From contig WGNI01000010.1 in assembly GCA_016124655.1 (NCBI GenBank), forward strand, positions 1-64,000: a stretch of 64,000 nucleotides of DNA, read 5' to 3'. The notes under the pieces are model-generated. The model was not told the origin of the DNA, searched no databases, and worked only from the letters and a program-made list of their open reading frames with translations. This document shows positions 1 to 9,415 of the stretch, piece by piece. Both the position numbers and the translations under genes were made by a program. The first letter of the stretch is position 1. Every line of letters begins with the position of its first letter. The stretch comes from Alphaproteobacteria bacterium. Lineage in GTDB: Bacteria; Pseudomonadota; Alphaproteobacteria; Caulobacterales; Aquidulcibacteraceae.

Positions 1-9
1 CACATCTAG

Positions 10-57
10 AGCGTGCTAGCCGATAGCGGGAACCGGCTTTTGCGCAGGTCACGCGCT
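10..57. repeat. Palindromic intergenic element, GGGAACCGG core (copy 1)
   Basis: An imperfect inverted repeat with arms AGCGTG (10-15) and CACGCGCT (50-57) around a GGGAACCGG core (28-36). It aligns over its whole length with the element at 13238-13281. It lies just downstream of the minus-strand aldehyde dehydrogenase stop codon, where it could act as a transcription end or a dispersed repeat. This copy is degenerate, and its role is inferred only from position. Confidence 0.55.
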
Positions 58-68
58 CGCTTTGGGAC

Positions 69-1499
69 TCAAATTCCGCCGAACGACGTGAACTTCACAT
101 CGAGGTATTCGTCCAAGCCTTCGCCGCCGCCTTCGCGCCCGAGGCCGCTATCCTTCACGCCGCCGAACGGCGCGACGGCGGTGGAGAGTATGCCGTCATT
201 GAGCGACACCATGCCGAACGCCAGCTTTTCGCTCACGCGCCATGCGCGCGCCAGCGATTGCGTGAACGCGTAGGCAGCCAGTCCGTACGGCGTGGCGTTG
301 GCCAGAGCCAACGCCTCAGCCTCATCGCGAAACCGGATGATCGGCGCGACCGGCCCAAAAATTTCTTCCTGCGCGATCGCCATGTCTTGGGACACGCCTG
401 AAATCACGGTCGGCTGATAGAAACGCGCGCCCGCGGAGTGCTTTTCGCCGCCCACAACGACTTGCGCGCCCGCATCCTTCGCGGATTGAACCAGCCGCGT
501 GACCTTCTCCATCGCCTTGTCATCGATCAGCGGCCCAATCTGCACGCCGTCCTCCAGACCAGGCCCGACCTTCATCGCCGCAACATGTGCCGAGAACGCC
601 TCCACGAAGGCGTCGTGGATGCTGTCTTCGACCAGGACGCGATTGACGCACACGCACGTCTGCCCGGAATTTCGGAACTTCGCGATCGCAACCTCGCGCA
701 CCGCGACATCAAGGTCGCAATCGGCGAACACCAGCGCCGGCGCGTTGCCGCCAAGCTCCATCGAAACGCGCTTCATCGTGCCGGCGCTCAGCGCCGCCAG
801 ACTCTTGCCGACCGCCGTGGAGCCCGTAAAGGACAGCTTGCGCACGCGCTCGCTGTCGCACAGTGCGGCCCCCACGGCCTGCGCATCAGAGGTGGTGACC
901 ATATTCATCACGCCCTGTGGCAATCCCGCCTCCTCGGCGAGCTGCATGAGCGCAAGCGCCGTCAGCGACGTCTGATGCGGCGGCTTGACCACCAAAGTGC
1001 AGCCGGCCGCCAGCGCAGGCCCGGCCTTGCGCGCGATCATCGCGGCCGGAAAATTCCATGGCGTGATCGCCGCAGCGACCCCAATCGGCGCGCGCGTCAC
1101 CACATATCGCCGTGACGACACCGTCGTCGGAATGGTTCGGCCATAGGCGCGTCGGCCCTCCTCGGCGAACCATTTCAGGAACGACGCCGCATAGGCCACT
1201 TCGCCCTTGGACTCCGCCAACGGCTTGCCGCACTCGCGCGTCATCAGCGTCGCCACGTCATCCGCGCGCGCCATCAGCGCGTCGTGCCAACGCATCAACA
1301 ACGCGCTGCGCGTTTCGGCTAACTCGCCGGCCCAGGCAGGAAACGCTTCGTGCGCCGCCGCAATGGCGGCTTCTGTCTCCGCTGCGCCGAGATCGGGAAC
1401 CTCAGCGATCGTCTCTCCGGTGGCGGGATCGTCGACGCGGAAGCGCCGCTTTCCGCTCACCCACGCGCCGGCGATATACGCATCCTTCCGGAAAAGCAT
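69..1499 (-). CDS. gabD: NAD(P)-dependent succinate-semialdehyde dehydrogenase
   Basis: A 476-residue aldehyde dehydrogenase of the GabD type. The family oxidises succinate semialdehyde to succinate in the cytoplasm, the last step of the GABA shunt. Visible signatures are the cofactor-binding stretch around ITPWNFP (residues 146-152), the general-base motif MELGG with Glu248, and the catalytic motif NSGQTC with Cys282. Both positions sit seven residues before the E. coli GabD equivalents. The ATG at 1499 begins MLFRKDAYIAG, the normal family N-terminus; a longer reading frame to 1628 has an arginine-rich, unrelated extension and was not used. The gene is divergent from the stress-protein gene. 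The substrate could also be glutarate semialdehyde or another short semialdehyde. Confidence 0.85.
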   Translation of the reverse strand: MLFRKDAYIAGAWVSGKRRFRVDDPATGETIAEVPDLGAAETEAAIAAAHEAFPAWAGELAETRSALLMRWHDALMARADDVATLMTRECGKPLAESKGEVAYAASFLKWFAEEGRRAYGRTIPTTVSSRRYVVTRAPIGVAAAITPWNFPAAMIARKAGPALAAGCTLVVKPPHQTSLTALALMQLAEEAGLPQGVMNMVTTSDAQAVGAALCDSERVRKLSFTGSTAVGKSLAALSAGTMKRVSMELGGNAPALVFADCDLDVAVREVAIAKFRNSGQTCVCVNRVLVEDSIHDAFVEAFSAHVAAMKVGPGLEDGVQIGPLIDDKAMEKVTRLVQSAKDAGAQVVVGGEKHSAGARFYQPTVISGVSQDMAIAQEEIFGPVAPIIRFRDEAEALALANATPYGLAAYAFTQSLARAWRVSEKLAFGMVSLNDGILSTAVAPFGGVKDSGLGREGGGEGLDEYLDVKFTSFGGI

Positions 1500-1576
1500 T
1501 TGCGCGCTCCTTGTGCTACATATGGGTTGCGCGCTGGGCGACGCCCAGCGGGCTTTGCTGCGTGAAAGGCCAAGCC

Positions 1577-2419
1577 ATGACCTGGAAAGACGTGCTCGCG
1601 TTCGTGATCGACGCTGAAACCGACGCACCGGCCATTCGGCTTTCGGAATTGGTCTCCAATCGGTTCAACGCCAAGCGCGCGATTGTGTTGCTGACCGCCC
1701 TGCCTGACGAGCCGCTTGCGTATGAACCAACCGTCGTGGCGGGCGTCTGGGCGGAACTTCTGGCGCGCGCGCGCGGCCAGTCCGACGCGGAACGCAAGAA
1801 GATCGAGCCTTTGCTCGATGACGCGGTGACGCGCTGCGAAATGCGCACCGCTGAGGCGCTCTCGCGCGATCTCGGCCGCGTCGGGGCGGTGCACGCGCGC
1901 TATGCCGACGTCGCCATTCTCACCAGACCCGTGGTCGGCGAAAGCGGCGACTTGCGCGAAGAACTTGTCGAAGGCGTGCTGTTCCACGCCGGCCGGCCGG
2001 CCCTGATTGCGCCGCCCGAATGGAAGGGGGCGATGATTGGAAAACGGCCCTTGATCGCATGGGACGCCAGCCGCGAAGCCACCCGCGCGCTCGCCGACGC
2101 AGCGCCTCTGATCGAAGGCGCAGACAGCGTCGCGGTCGTCACCATTGACGCCAAGCCGAAAACCTTCGGCCACGGCGAGCAGCCCGGCGCCAATATCGCA
2201 GCGCACCTCAATCGACGAGGCCTGGCTGTCGACGTGCGCAACATCGACTCCATGGGTCGCGGCACCGCGCAGGCGATCCTGGATGAAGCCGAAGCCGTGA
2301 GCGCCGACCTCATCGTCATGGGCGGCTACGCCCACTCCCGCCTGCGTGAAATGGTGTTCGGCGGCGCCACCAGGGACCTCTTGCGCACCGCCCCGATGCC
2401 CATCTTGATGGCGCATTAA
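1577..2419 (+). CDS. Universal stress protein (UspA family)
   Basis: A 280-residue protein with a C-terminal Usp domain. The nucleotide-binding signature is visible as IVMGGYAHSR followed by FGGATRDLL, fitting the G-2x-G-9x-G-(S/T) pattern of ATP-binding UspA-like proteins. The N-terminal half is a weaker, degenerate second Usp-like domain, so this looks like a tandem stress protein. I chose the ATG at 1577 because the upstream in-frame extension is antisense to gabD and has no domain similarity. It is divergent from gabD, with 77 bases between the starts. The family is linked to stress resistance, but no specific role can be read from the sequence. Confidence 0.8.
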   Translation: MTWKDVLAFVIDAETDAPAIRLSELVSNRFNAKRAIVLLTALPDEPLAYEPTVVAGVWAELLARARGQSDAERKKIEPLLDDAVTRCEMRTAEALSRDLGRVGAVHARYADVAILTRPVVGESGDLREELVEGVLFHAGRPALIAPPEWKGAMIGKRPLIAWDASREATRALADAAPLIEGADSVAVVTIDAKPKTFGHGEQPGANIAAHLNRRGLAVDVRNIDSMGRGTAQAILDEAEAVSADLIVMGGYAHSRLREMVFGGATRDLLRTAPMPILMAH

Positions 2420-2486
2420 AGGTTAAAGTCATCGAATTTTCATGGTGGCGCAACAATAGTGGGGCTCCTGCGCGGGAAAGACACGC

Positions 2487-3629
2487 TTGAGCACGTCAAA
2501 AGGCCACCGCGATCTCAATCTCCTCCGCGCTAGCGGATCGACGGCGCGCGTCCTTAACCTTTCCTTCATTCAGGAAAAATTCGGCGCGACAGAGGAATAC
2601 GCCGCGCGTCCCTTCTTCCGCAGCCGCCGCCTCAACCGCGCGATCTTCGTCAAGCACGCCGTCCGGCGCAGCGAACTGGACCTTTTCGTCCGTCCGCCGA
2701 TCACGGCGACCAAAATCATCCTGCCTTACTCCACGACCGATCTGGGTCTCGGCGGCGTGAGCTTGTTCGTCGGCCAACAGGGTTTTCGCGCCAATCTGAA
2801 AGACGGCGTCGGCGGGTTTGATGACGTCGCCGACTTCGAGGCCGATGTCGAACTGCTGGAAATGCTCGACGCGCTGCCGTCTTTTGATCCGTTCGTCATG
2901 CGCGAGCGCCTGCGCCAGGGCGACCTCGAACCCGCGCCATGCTATTTCGACATTTCCGAAGCGGACCTTGGCCGCATGCGCGACTTTGTGGCGCGCGAAA
3001 TTTCCCAGCTGGTGAAGATGGCGTTTCGCGGCGGCGCCGGAGGCCGTGATCTCTCTGTGCGCATGGCCGATAAGCTCATGACGGACGCCTCCGCCAAGGC
3101 GCTCGAGCCGCTGCGCCAAACACTGAACCTTTCCGGCCCCGACTATGCCGAAGGCGTCTTCGCCTGGAAGGCCTTCCTCTACTACAGCTGGAGCCTCACC
3201 GAGTTCGCCCCGGAAATCACAGCGCTTCACGCCGCCATTTCCAAGGCGTCGATCCTGAAGGCCTCCACAAAAGAGCTGCACGAAATCGGACGGCTCCGGC
3301 TGAGCATGCTTGCGCAGATGAACAAGGCCGCGGCCCGCATCGAATCGGAAATCGCTGGCTACAAGGGCGCGTTCACAAGCTTGACTGAAGGCGGCGCCAG
3401 TCGCTTCCGCGACTTCCTCCTGAAGGCGCCCGATCTCTTCATTCCGATGGGCGAAGCCATCGGATTGATCAAGCACGTGCGATCCTATTGGGGCTATCGC
3501 TTCCCCAAAACCGGCGCAGCGCCATTGAGCGCCGATGAGGCGATCGAATTGTTCGATGATCTCGATCGCTCCTTCAGCGCCCTCGCCTTCTGCGCCGACG
3601 CAGCGCCGGACAACGTATTGATGCTCTGA
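2487..3629 (+). CDS. Conserved hypothetical protein, 380 aa
   Basis: A soluble protein of 380 residues without a signal peptide or membrane segment. I recognise no named domain. Residues 1-125 hold a basic stretch (FFRSRRLNRAIFVKH), and the C-terminal half is mostly helical with a possible coiled-coil region around the LRLSMLAQMNKAAARIESEI segment. The start is a TTG at 2487 preceded by a weak purine-rich GGGAAAG site. Codon use matches the neighbours. It stands alone, 67 bases after the Usp gene and 157 bases before yjhX, so neighbours give no functional hint. Confidence 0.65.
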   Translation: MSTSKGHRDLNLLRASGSTARVLNLSFIQEKFGATEEYAARPFFRSRRLNRAIFVKHAVRRSELDLFVRPPITATKIILPYSTTDLGLGGVSLFVGQQGFRANLKDGVGGFDDVADFEADVELLEMLDALPSFDPFVMRERLRQGDLEPAPCYFDISEADLGRMRDFVAREISQLVKMAFRGGAGGRDLSVRMADKLMTDASAKALEPLRQTLNLSGPDYAEGVFAWKAFLYYSWSLTEFAPEITALHAAISKASILKASTKELHEIGRLRLSMLAQMNKAAARIESEIAGYKGAFTSLTEGGASRFRDFLLKAPDLFIPMGEAIGLIKHVRSYWGYRFPKTGAAPLSADEAIELFDDLDRSFSALAFCADAAPDNVLML

Positions 3630-3634
3630 ACGCG

Positions 3635-3663
3635 TTGACGCTTACACCGCACAAAGCTAAATC
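3635..3663 (+). promoter_or_regulatory. Putative sigma70-type promoter for yjhX
   Basis: TTGACG (3635-3640) and TAAATC (3658-3663) are separated by 17 bases, a good match to housekeeping -35/-10 boxes, inside the 157-base gap before yjhX. It would give a leader of about 115 bases. This is a motif match only. Confidence 0.35.
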
Positions 3664-3786
3664 CCAGCGTCTATGTTGTACGAGCTTGCCTGACGCCTCC
3701 GGGCCATCGCCTCGCCGATCGCCCGTCTGAACTGCGCCCGCGACCTGCGGTGCGCTTGGTCATGCGTTCAGAACAGGCTCCTCTTC

Positions 3787-4044
3787 GTGAACATTTCCAA
3801 ATCCGAACAGCGGACGCTGCATGCGCTCGCGCAGGGCGGCCATATCGCCCATTACAAGAACGCCAAGGGCGACATCATCGAAATCGATTGCGTCAACCGC
3901 GAAGGGTGGCGGCTGTCGGACTGCTCGCTTGAGACGTTTCGCAAACTGCGCAAGCGCGGTTTCATCATGAGCCGCGACGGCGGGCCTTATCGCATCACCC
4001 GCGAAGGCCTCGTCGCCGTGCGCGCGCAATTGGACAATCGATGA
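3787..4044 (+). CDS. yjhX: YjhX family toxin homologue
   Basis: An 85-residue protein matching the YjhX (UPF0386) family over its full length. Family features include the N-terminal MNISKSEQRTLHALAQGGHI segment, a central REGW motif and the C-terminal PYRITREGL...VRAQLDNR ending. In E. coli, YjhX is described as a toxin paired with the acetyltransferase-like antitoxin YjhQ. No yjhQ-like gene lies next to it here. The start is a GTG at 3787, set by the conserved N-terminus. The stop abuts the stop of the convergent YjbR-type gene with no gap. Toxicity in this organism is not shown by the sequence. Confidence 0.8.
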   Translation: MNISKSEQRTLHALAQGGHIAHYKNAKGDIIEIDCVNREGWRLSDCSLETFRKLRKRGFIMSRDGGPYRITREGLVAVRAQLDNR

Positions 4045-4392
4045 TCAGGATTTTCGATTCTTCGCGCGCGCGGATTTCGCCGGCGCCATCGCACGCGCAT
4101 GCGCCGCCGCGAGCGCGCTGCGGAAGCTCGCGAGGTCCACCGCCTTTAAGTCGCAGCGGGTCGCGCCCATGCGGCCCCAACCGCCGGGCACGGGCGTGAA
4201 GGCGGGTGACAATTCGCAATAGAAATCGCGCAGCTCTGGATCGAACATGAAATTCATGTCCGTTCCGTCGTTGGCCAACGTACAGAACGTGCGCTTGGGC
4301 GTCCGGAACGCGGTGCGGTCGAAGTGCGGCTTGTCGCTGGCGTCCGGCATGGCGAGCGCAAGCTCGCGCGCGCGCTTCGCCGTTACCGCCAT
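4045..4392 (-). CDS. MmcQ/YjbR family DNA-binding-like protein
   Basis: A 115-residue protein of the MmcQ/YjbR family, a small double-wing fold often annotated as DNA-binding. Visible features are the N-terminal ARELALAMPDASDKPHF segment, the FRTPKRTFCTL strand region, and the GGWGRMGATRCDL motif near residue 80. The C-terminus is Ala/Lys-rich and basic. The ATG at 4392 overlaps the stop of ald by one base (TGATG), so translation is probably coupled to alanine dehydrogenase. The biochemical role of this family is not established. Confidence 0.8.
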   Translation of the reverse strand: MAVTAKRARELALAMPDASDKPHFDRTAFRTPKRTFCTLANDGTDMNFMFDPELRDFYCELSPAFTPVPGGWGRMGATRCDLKAVDLASFRSALAAAHARAMAPAKSARAKNRKS

Positions 4393-5504
4393 CAGTGCAG
4401 CCAATCGGGGCGCACGAACGGCGTGTTGAGGTCGCGCGCAACGGCCTCGTGCGCGATGGCGCCGGCATGCACGTTGAGGCCAGCAGCGAGATGAGGATCG
4501 TCGATCAGCGCCTGCCGGGCGCCCTTGTTCGCGAGCGCCATCGCAAACGGCAGCGTTGCGTGATTGAGCGCATAGGCGCTCGTCCGCGACACCGCGCCGG
4601 GCATGTTGGCGACGCAATAATGGATCACGCCGTCGACCACGAACACCGGATCATCGTGCGTCGTGGCGTGCGACGTTTCAAAGCAGCCGCCCTGATCGAT
4701 CGAAATGTCCACCAAAACGCAACCCGGCCGCATCGTTTTCAGCATGTCGCGCGTGATCAGCTTCGGCGCCGCGGCGCCTGGCACAAGCACGGCGCCGATG
4801 ATCACGTCCGCCTCGCGCACCGCCTCTTCCACGGCCGCACGCGTGGAATAGATCGTCTCCAGCCGCCCGTTGAACTCGCGATCGAGCTCTTCCAGGCGCG
4901 CGAGATTTTTGTCGAACACCGTAACGCGCGCGCGCATGCCCACCGCGATCTGCGCGGCGTTGTAGCCCGCAACGCCAGCGCCGAGGATCACGACATCCGC
5001 CGGCTTCACGCCCGGCACGCCGCCCAAGAGCACGCCGCGTCCGCCATGCGTCTTCTCCAGAAAGTTCGCGCCGACCTGGATCGACATGCGGCCCGCGACC
5101 TCACTCATTGGTTTCAATAGCGGGAGGCGGCCGTCAGCATCGGTGACGGTTTCATACGCAATCGCCGTGCAGCCTGAGCGCATCAGCGCCGCGGCCTGGT
5201 CGGGATCCGGCGCGAGGTGAAGATACGTGAACAGCGTATGGCTGGGCGTCAGCATCGCGCATTCGGCGATCTGCGGCTCCTTCACCTTCACGATCATCTC
5301 CGCCTCGGCGAACACGGTCGCGGCGTCCGCCACGATCCGCGCGCCGACCCGCCGATACGCCGCGTCGTCCGCGCCGATGCCCAACCCCGCTCCGGCCTCC
5401 AGGATCACCTCGTGACTGCCGCGGACGAGCTCGGCCGCGCTCTCGGGGGTCAGCCCGACACGATATTCCCTCGTTTTGATTTCCTTTGGACAACCAATGC
5501 GCAT
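4392..5504 (-). CDS. ald: Alanine dehydrogenase
   Basis: A 370-residue NAD-dependent alanine dehydrogenase, which interconverts L-alanine and pyruvate plus ammonia. Substrate and catalytic residues fall exactly at the positions known for the Mycobacterium enzyme: Arg15, Lys75 (IVKVKEP) and His96 (TYLHLAP). The Rossmann motif GAGVAGYNAAQ follows in the second domain. Full length, with an unambiguous ATG start. The downstream YjbR-type gene overlaps its stop codon. It probably links amino-acid nitrogen to central carbon, alongside acs and gabD nearby. Confidence 0.95.
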   Translation of the reverse strand: MRIGCPKEIKTREYRVGLTPESAAELVRGSHEVILEAGAGLGIGADDAAYRRVGARIVADAATVFAEAEMIVKVKEPQIAECAMLTPSHTLFTYLHLAPDPDQAAALMRSGCTAIAYETVTDADGRLPLLKPMSEVAGRMSIQVGANFLEKTHGGRGVLLGGVPGVKPADVVILGAGVAGYNAAQIAVGMRARVTVFDKNLARLEELDREFNGRLETIYSTRAAVEEAVREADVIIGAVLVPGAAAPKLITRDMLKTMRPGCVLVDISIDQGGCFETSHATTHDDPVFVVDGVIHYCVANMPGAVSRTSAYALNHATLPFAMALANKGARQALIDDPHLAAGLNVHAGAIAHEAVARDLNTPFVRPDWLH

Positions 5505-5565
5505 TGGAAGGGCCTCGCCGCAAAACGAAACCCTTCTCTAATGCGATTTTAGCGGGAAGGGAACG

Positions 5566-5907
5566 TCACTGCGCCGCAGCAGGCCGCACCACGCACATCG
5601 CCGGCCCGTCCGACGGCGTTTCCACGGCGCCGATCTCTTCGGGCGCGGACAGGCACGCACACGCCTCGCCCGCGGATTTACGCGTCCGGCAAGCGCGGGA
5701 CGGCTCGGCTTGCGCCGGCCCCGCAGCGGCCGCTTCTGCGGCGGGCGCAGCAGGCGCAGCCGCCGGTGCGATGGGCGCCGCAGGCTCGGCGGGCGCGACC
5801 GTCTCTGCTTGCGGACCAGGCGCTGGTTCCGACTGCGCCAAGGCCAGAGGTGCGGCGAAGACGAATGCCGCGCCAATGGCGAAAGATGCGGATTTCAGCA
5901 AATTCAT
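5566..5907 (-). CDS. Small secreted Ala/Pro-rich protein
   Basis: A 113-residue protein with a clear signal peptide ([20 protein letters not shown], cleavage probably after ALA-Q near residue 25). A low-complexity Ala/Pro/Glu linker follows, then a short cysteine-containing tail with four Cys ([13 protein letters not shown] and MCVV) that could form disulfides in the periplasm. I chose the ATG at 5907 because AGGAG stands 6 bases upstream and the hydrophobic core begins there. No family is recognised. It is divergent from acs. Confidence 0.65.
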   Translation of the reverse strand: MNLLKSASFAIGAAFVFAAPLALAQSEPAPGPQAETVAPAEPAAPIAPAAAPAAPAAEAAAAGPAQAEPSRACRTRKSAGEACACLSAPEEIGAVETPSDGPAMCVVRPAAAQ

Positions 5908-6050
5908 GCGAAGCTCCTGAACAAGCCCCGTCCCTCGCCCGCTTATCCGCGATTGCTGCGCGCACATCTCGTGAATCCTTGGCAAATTGCAGTCGCCATT
6001 GCCTTGAACCCTTCGAATATGTCACCAAGCGCAGCATTGGGAGAAACGTC

Positions 6051-8003
6051 ATGTCCGAACCGCAAGTCTTTGCTGTGCCGCCGGAATGGGCTGAGCGCGC
6101 GTACGTCGATGACCTTGCGTATCGCTCCATGCACGCCGCCGCGCTGGAGGACCCTGAAGCGTTTTGGGGCCATCACGGGCGCCGCTTGGATTGGATCAAG
6201 CCGTATACGAAAGTGAAGGATTGCTCCTTCAACGAAGCCGATTTTCGCATTCGCTGGTTTGAAGACGGCGTTTTGAACGTCGCCGCCAACTGCATCGATC
6301 GGCATCTGGAGAAGCGCGGCGATCAGATCGCCATTCTTTGGGAAGGCGATGAGCCAAATCAATCCAAAGCCATCACCTATCGCCAGCTGCACGCCAACGT
6401 CTGCAAGTTCGCCAACGCTTTGAAGGCACTCGGCGCCAAGAAAGGCGCCACGATCACCATCTATATGCCAATGATCCCGGAAGCGGCGTACGCGATGCTC
6501 GCATGCGCCCGCATCGGCGCGATTCATTCGGTCGTGTTCGGCGGCTTTTCACCTGAAAGCCTGGCCAACCGCATTCAGGACTGCGATTCCAGAATTGTCG
6601 TCACCTCCGACGAAGGCGTGCGCGGCGGAAAGCCGATCCCTTTGAAGCGCAACACCGATGCAGCGATTGCGCATGCCCCGGGCGTGGAAAAAGTGCTCGT
6701 AATCACCCGCACCGGAGCGGACGTGCCCATGCAGGCCGGCCGCGATGTGCGCTATGAGGACATCGTCGCCGATCTTCCCGTCGACTGTCCCGCCGAAGCC
6801 ATGAGCGCGGAAGATCCGCTGTTCATCCTCTACACGTCCGGCTCAACCGGAAAACCCAAAGGCGTGTTGCACACGTCCGGCGGCTATCTCGTCTATGCGT
6901 CGATGACGCATCAATACGTGTTTGATTATCACGACGGCCCAAACGGCCCTGACGTCTATTGGTGCACGGCTGATGTCGGCTGGGTGACCGGTCATTCCTA
7001 TATCGTCTATGGGCCGCTGGCGAACGGCGCCACCACGTTGATGTTTGAAGGCGTGCCGAACTATCCGACGTCCTCGCGCTTCTGGGAAGTGATCGACAAG
7101 CACAAGGTCAACATCTTCTACACCGCGCCCACCGCCCTGCGTGCGCTGATGCGCGAAGGCGAAGGCCCCGTGAAGAAAACCTCACGCGCGTCGCTGAAGC
7201 TGCTCGGCTCCGTCGGCGAACCGATCAATCCTGAAGCCTGGCTTTGGTATCATCGCGTCGTCGGCGAAGGGCGCTGCCCCATTGTCGACACCTGGTGGCA
7301 GACCGAAACCGGCGCCGCGCTCATCACGCCTCTGCCGGGCGCGACCGCTTTGAAGCCAGGCTCCGCCACACGGCCATTCTTTGGCGTCAAGCCTGCGCTC
7401 GTCGATGCCGAAGGCAAGTTCATCGACGGCGCCGCGAGCGGCAATCTCGTCCTGCTGGACTCCTGGCCCGGCCAGATGCGCACCGTGTTCAACGATCACA
7501 AACGCTTCTTCGAAACCTACTTCACCACCTATCCCGGCATGTACTTCACCGGCGACGGCTGCCGCCGCGACGAGGACGGCTATTATTGGATCACCGGCCG
7601 CGTGGACGACGTGATCAACGTTTCCGGCCATCGTCTCGGCACCGCGGAAGTCGAGAGCGCGCTCGTTGCGCATCCGAAGGTCGCCGAAAGCGCGGTTGTC
7701 GGCATGCCCCACGACGTGAAGGGCCAGGGCATCTACGCCTATGTCACGCTGAATGTCGGGGAAGCGCCGTCAGACGCGCTGCGGCAGGAACTGGTTCAGT
7801 GGGTTCGCAAGGAAATTGGGCCGATCGCATCCCCCGATGCGATCCAATTCGCGCCCGGCCTGCCGAAAACCCGCTCCGGCAAGATCATGCGGCGCATCCT
7901 ACGCAAGATCGCGGAAAATGAGCTCAACAGCCTGGGCGACACGTCTACGCTCGCCGACCCCGGCGTCGTTGACGATCTTGTCCGCAACCGCGTCAACGCT
8001 TAG
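6051..8003 (+). CDS. acs: Acetyl-CoA synthetase (AMP-forming)
   Basis: A 650-residue enzyme converting acetate, ATP and CoA to acetyl-CoA via acetyl-AMP. The P-loop-like motif [11 protein letters not shown] lies at 261-271. The aromatic WWQTETGAA acetate/adenylate pocket and the YFTGDG region follow, and the C-terminal [11 protein letters not shown] motif carries Lys611, the residue acetylated to switch off the Salmonella enzyme (Lys609 there). The ATG at 6051 starts the typical N-terminus, with GGGAGAAA upstream. Length is standard for Acs. A GNAT or CobB-type regulator is not adjacent. Confidence 0.95.
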   Translation: MSEPQVFAVPPEWAERAYVDDLAYRSMHAAALEDPEAFWGHHGRRLDWIKPYTKVKDCSFNEADFRIRWFEDGVLNVAANCIDRHLEKRGDQIAILWEGDEPNQSKAITYRQLHANVCKFANALKALGAKKGATITIYMPMIPEAAYAMLACARIGAIHSVVFGGFSPESLANRIQDCDSRIVVTSDEGVRGGKPIPLKRNTDAAIAHAPGVEKVLVITRTGADVPMQAGRDVRYEDIVADLPVDCPAEAMSAEDPLFILYTSGSTGKPKGVLHTSGGYLVYASMTHQYVFDYHDGPNGPDVYWCTADVGWVTGHSYIVYGPLANGATTLMFEGVPNYPTSSRFWEVIDKHKVNIFYTAPTALRALMREGEGPVKKTSRASLKLLGSVGEPINPEAWLWYHRVVGEGRCPIVDTWWQTETGAALITPLPGATALKPGSATRPFFGVKPALVDAEGKFIDGAASGNLVLLDSWPGQMRTVFNDHKRFFETYFTTYPGMYFTGDGCRRDEDGYYWITGRVDDVINVSGHRLGTAEVESALVAHPKVAESAVVGMPHDVKGQGIYAYVTLNVGEAPSDALRQELVQWVRKEIGPIASPDAIQFAPGLPKTRSGKIMRRILRKIAENELNSLGDTSTLADPGVVDDLVRNRVNA

Positions 8004-8092
8004 CGCCAAGGAACCAACACTGGCGGTCGCGCGTTCGTGAAGCGGCGCAGCCGCATTGCGCACTTGCCCACACAATCAGAAGGAAGCGCCGC

Positions 8093-9370
8093 ATGCTGCT
8101 GGCCACGCCGAGTCGTCTTGATCAAACGCCCGCCCCGCAAACGCAGCCGCCGTCGCAACCCGCTTTCGATACGCCAACCTTCGATGATCTTTGGGCGGAG
8201 GCAGCGCGCTTCGCCGGCGAAATCGGATCGCTCGACCCGCAGCAAGCCTTCATCCGCGCGGGCATGTCCATTCTGCTCGTCGGCGCAGCGCTCCTCGCGC
8301 TGACCATGCTGCGGCTAGTGTTCAAAGCGGTGCGCGAGCGGAGCGCGAAAGCCGATGCGGACGCGGGAACGGTCGCTGAAGCAGATCAGTCAGAGAAAAA
8401 GCGGCTGGGCGGCCGCACGATGCTGCTCGCGCGCGTGGCGGTCTGGAGCTGCGCCGCATTCGTCATCCTAGGCGTCTGGGGATTGGACCTCCGCATTCTG
8501 ATGGCCGGTCCATTAGGCGACGCGCTGCGCGTGATCGCGCGGATCGCAATCATTGGAGTGCTGTCGATTGCCGTGATGGAAGCTGTCGAGTTCGCGATCA
8601 CACAGCTCTTCGCCCGCATGGCGCGGCGCGCGCGCGACGCGCGCAGAGCAGGACAATTGCGCACGCTTGCGCCTGTCGTCTCCGCGGTGGCGCGCAATAT
8701 TGTCTTGGTGGTGGCCGCGATGATGGCGTTGGCGGAGTTCGGCGTGGAGGTCGGCCCGCTCATCGCCGGCGCCGGAATCATTGGTCTCGCCGTCGGCTTC
8801 GGCGCGCAGACTCTGGTGAAGGACTTCCTCACCGGCATGTTCCTGATTATCGAGGATGTGGTGTCCGTCGGCGACATCGCGCGCATCGCCGACTTCGGCG
8901 GCGTGGTGGAGGAGATGACGCTGCGCACCATCAAGCTGCGCGATTTCGACGGCACGCTGCACGTCTTCCCCTACAGCGAGGCGCAGGTCATTCACAATCT
9001 CACGAAGGATTTCTCCCGCTACGTGTTCGATCTTTCGATCGCCTACTCCTCCGACATCAACAAAGCGCTGGGGGTCATGGCTGAGATCGGAGAGGATCTG
9101 CGCCGCGATCCGGAGCTCGGGCGCTTCATTCGCGAACCGCTGGAAATCGTCGGCGTCGACCAATTGGCCGACAGCGGCGTTACGCTGAAGGCCCGCATCA
9201 CCACGGACCCCGGCAAGCAATGGTCGGTCGGCCGGGAATATCTCAAGCGCATCAAGCTGGCCTTCGACGCCGCGGGCGTGGAAATCCCCTTCCCGCACTT
9301 GAAGCTTGTCGCGCCTGACGCAGACATTCCTGTCCGCAACGACCCCACGCAAGGCTCCAGCGCGGCTTGA
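8093..9370 (+). CDS. Small-conductance mechanosensitive channel (MscS family)
   Basis: A 425-residue inner-membrane channel that opens under membrane tension during osmotic downshock. Three to four hydrophobic helices are visible between about residues 55 and 250. The last is the glycine/alanine-rich pore helix, LIAGAGIIGLAVGFGAQ, followed by LVKDFLTGMF and the cytoplasmic beta domain starting GDIARIADFGGVVEEM. The N-terminus has a soluble, charged segment before the first helix. AAGGAAG precedes the ATG. It is followed at 45 bases by a hydrolase gene on the same strand. Confidence 0.88.
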   Translation: MLLATPSRLDQTPAPQTQPPSQPAFDTPTFDDLWAEAARFAGEIGSLDPQQAFIRAGMSILLVGAALLALTMLRLVFKAVRERSAKADADAGTVAEADQSEKKRLGGRTMLLARVAVWSCAAFVILGVWGLDLRILMAGPLGDALRVIARIAIIGVLSIAVMEAVEFAITQLFARMARRARDARRAGQLRTLAPVVSAVARNIVLVVAAMMALAEFGVEVGPLIAGAGIIGLAVGFGAQTLVKDFLTGMFLIIEDVVSVGDIARIADFGGVVEEMTLRTIKLRDFDGTLHVFPYSEAQVIHNLTKDFSRYVFDLSIAYSSDINKALGVMAEIGEDLRRDPELGRFIREPLEIVGVDQLADSGVTLKARITTDPGKQWSVGREYLKRIKLAFDAAGVEIPFPHLKLVAPDADIPVRNDPTQGSSAA

Positions 9371-9415
9371 CGCACTGCCCACAGAAGCCTTCACTTCCGC
9401 GCAGGGAGAAATGCT

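Noticed and set aside
5985..6010. Sigma54-like TGGCA...TTGC upstream of acs
   Set aside because: The GG and GC elements are only about 8 bases apart, too close for a -24/-12 promoter.
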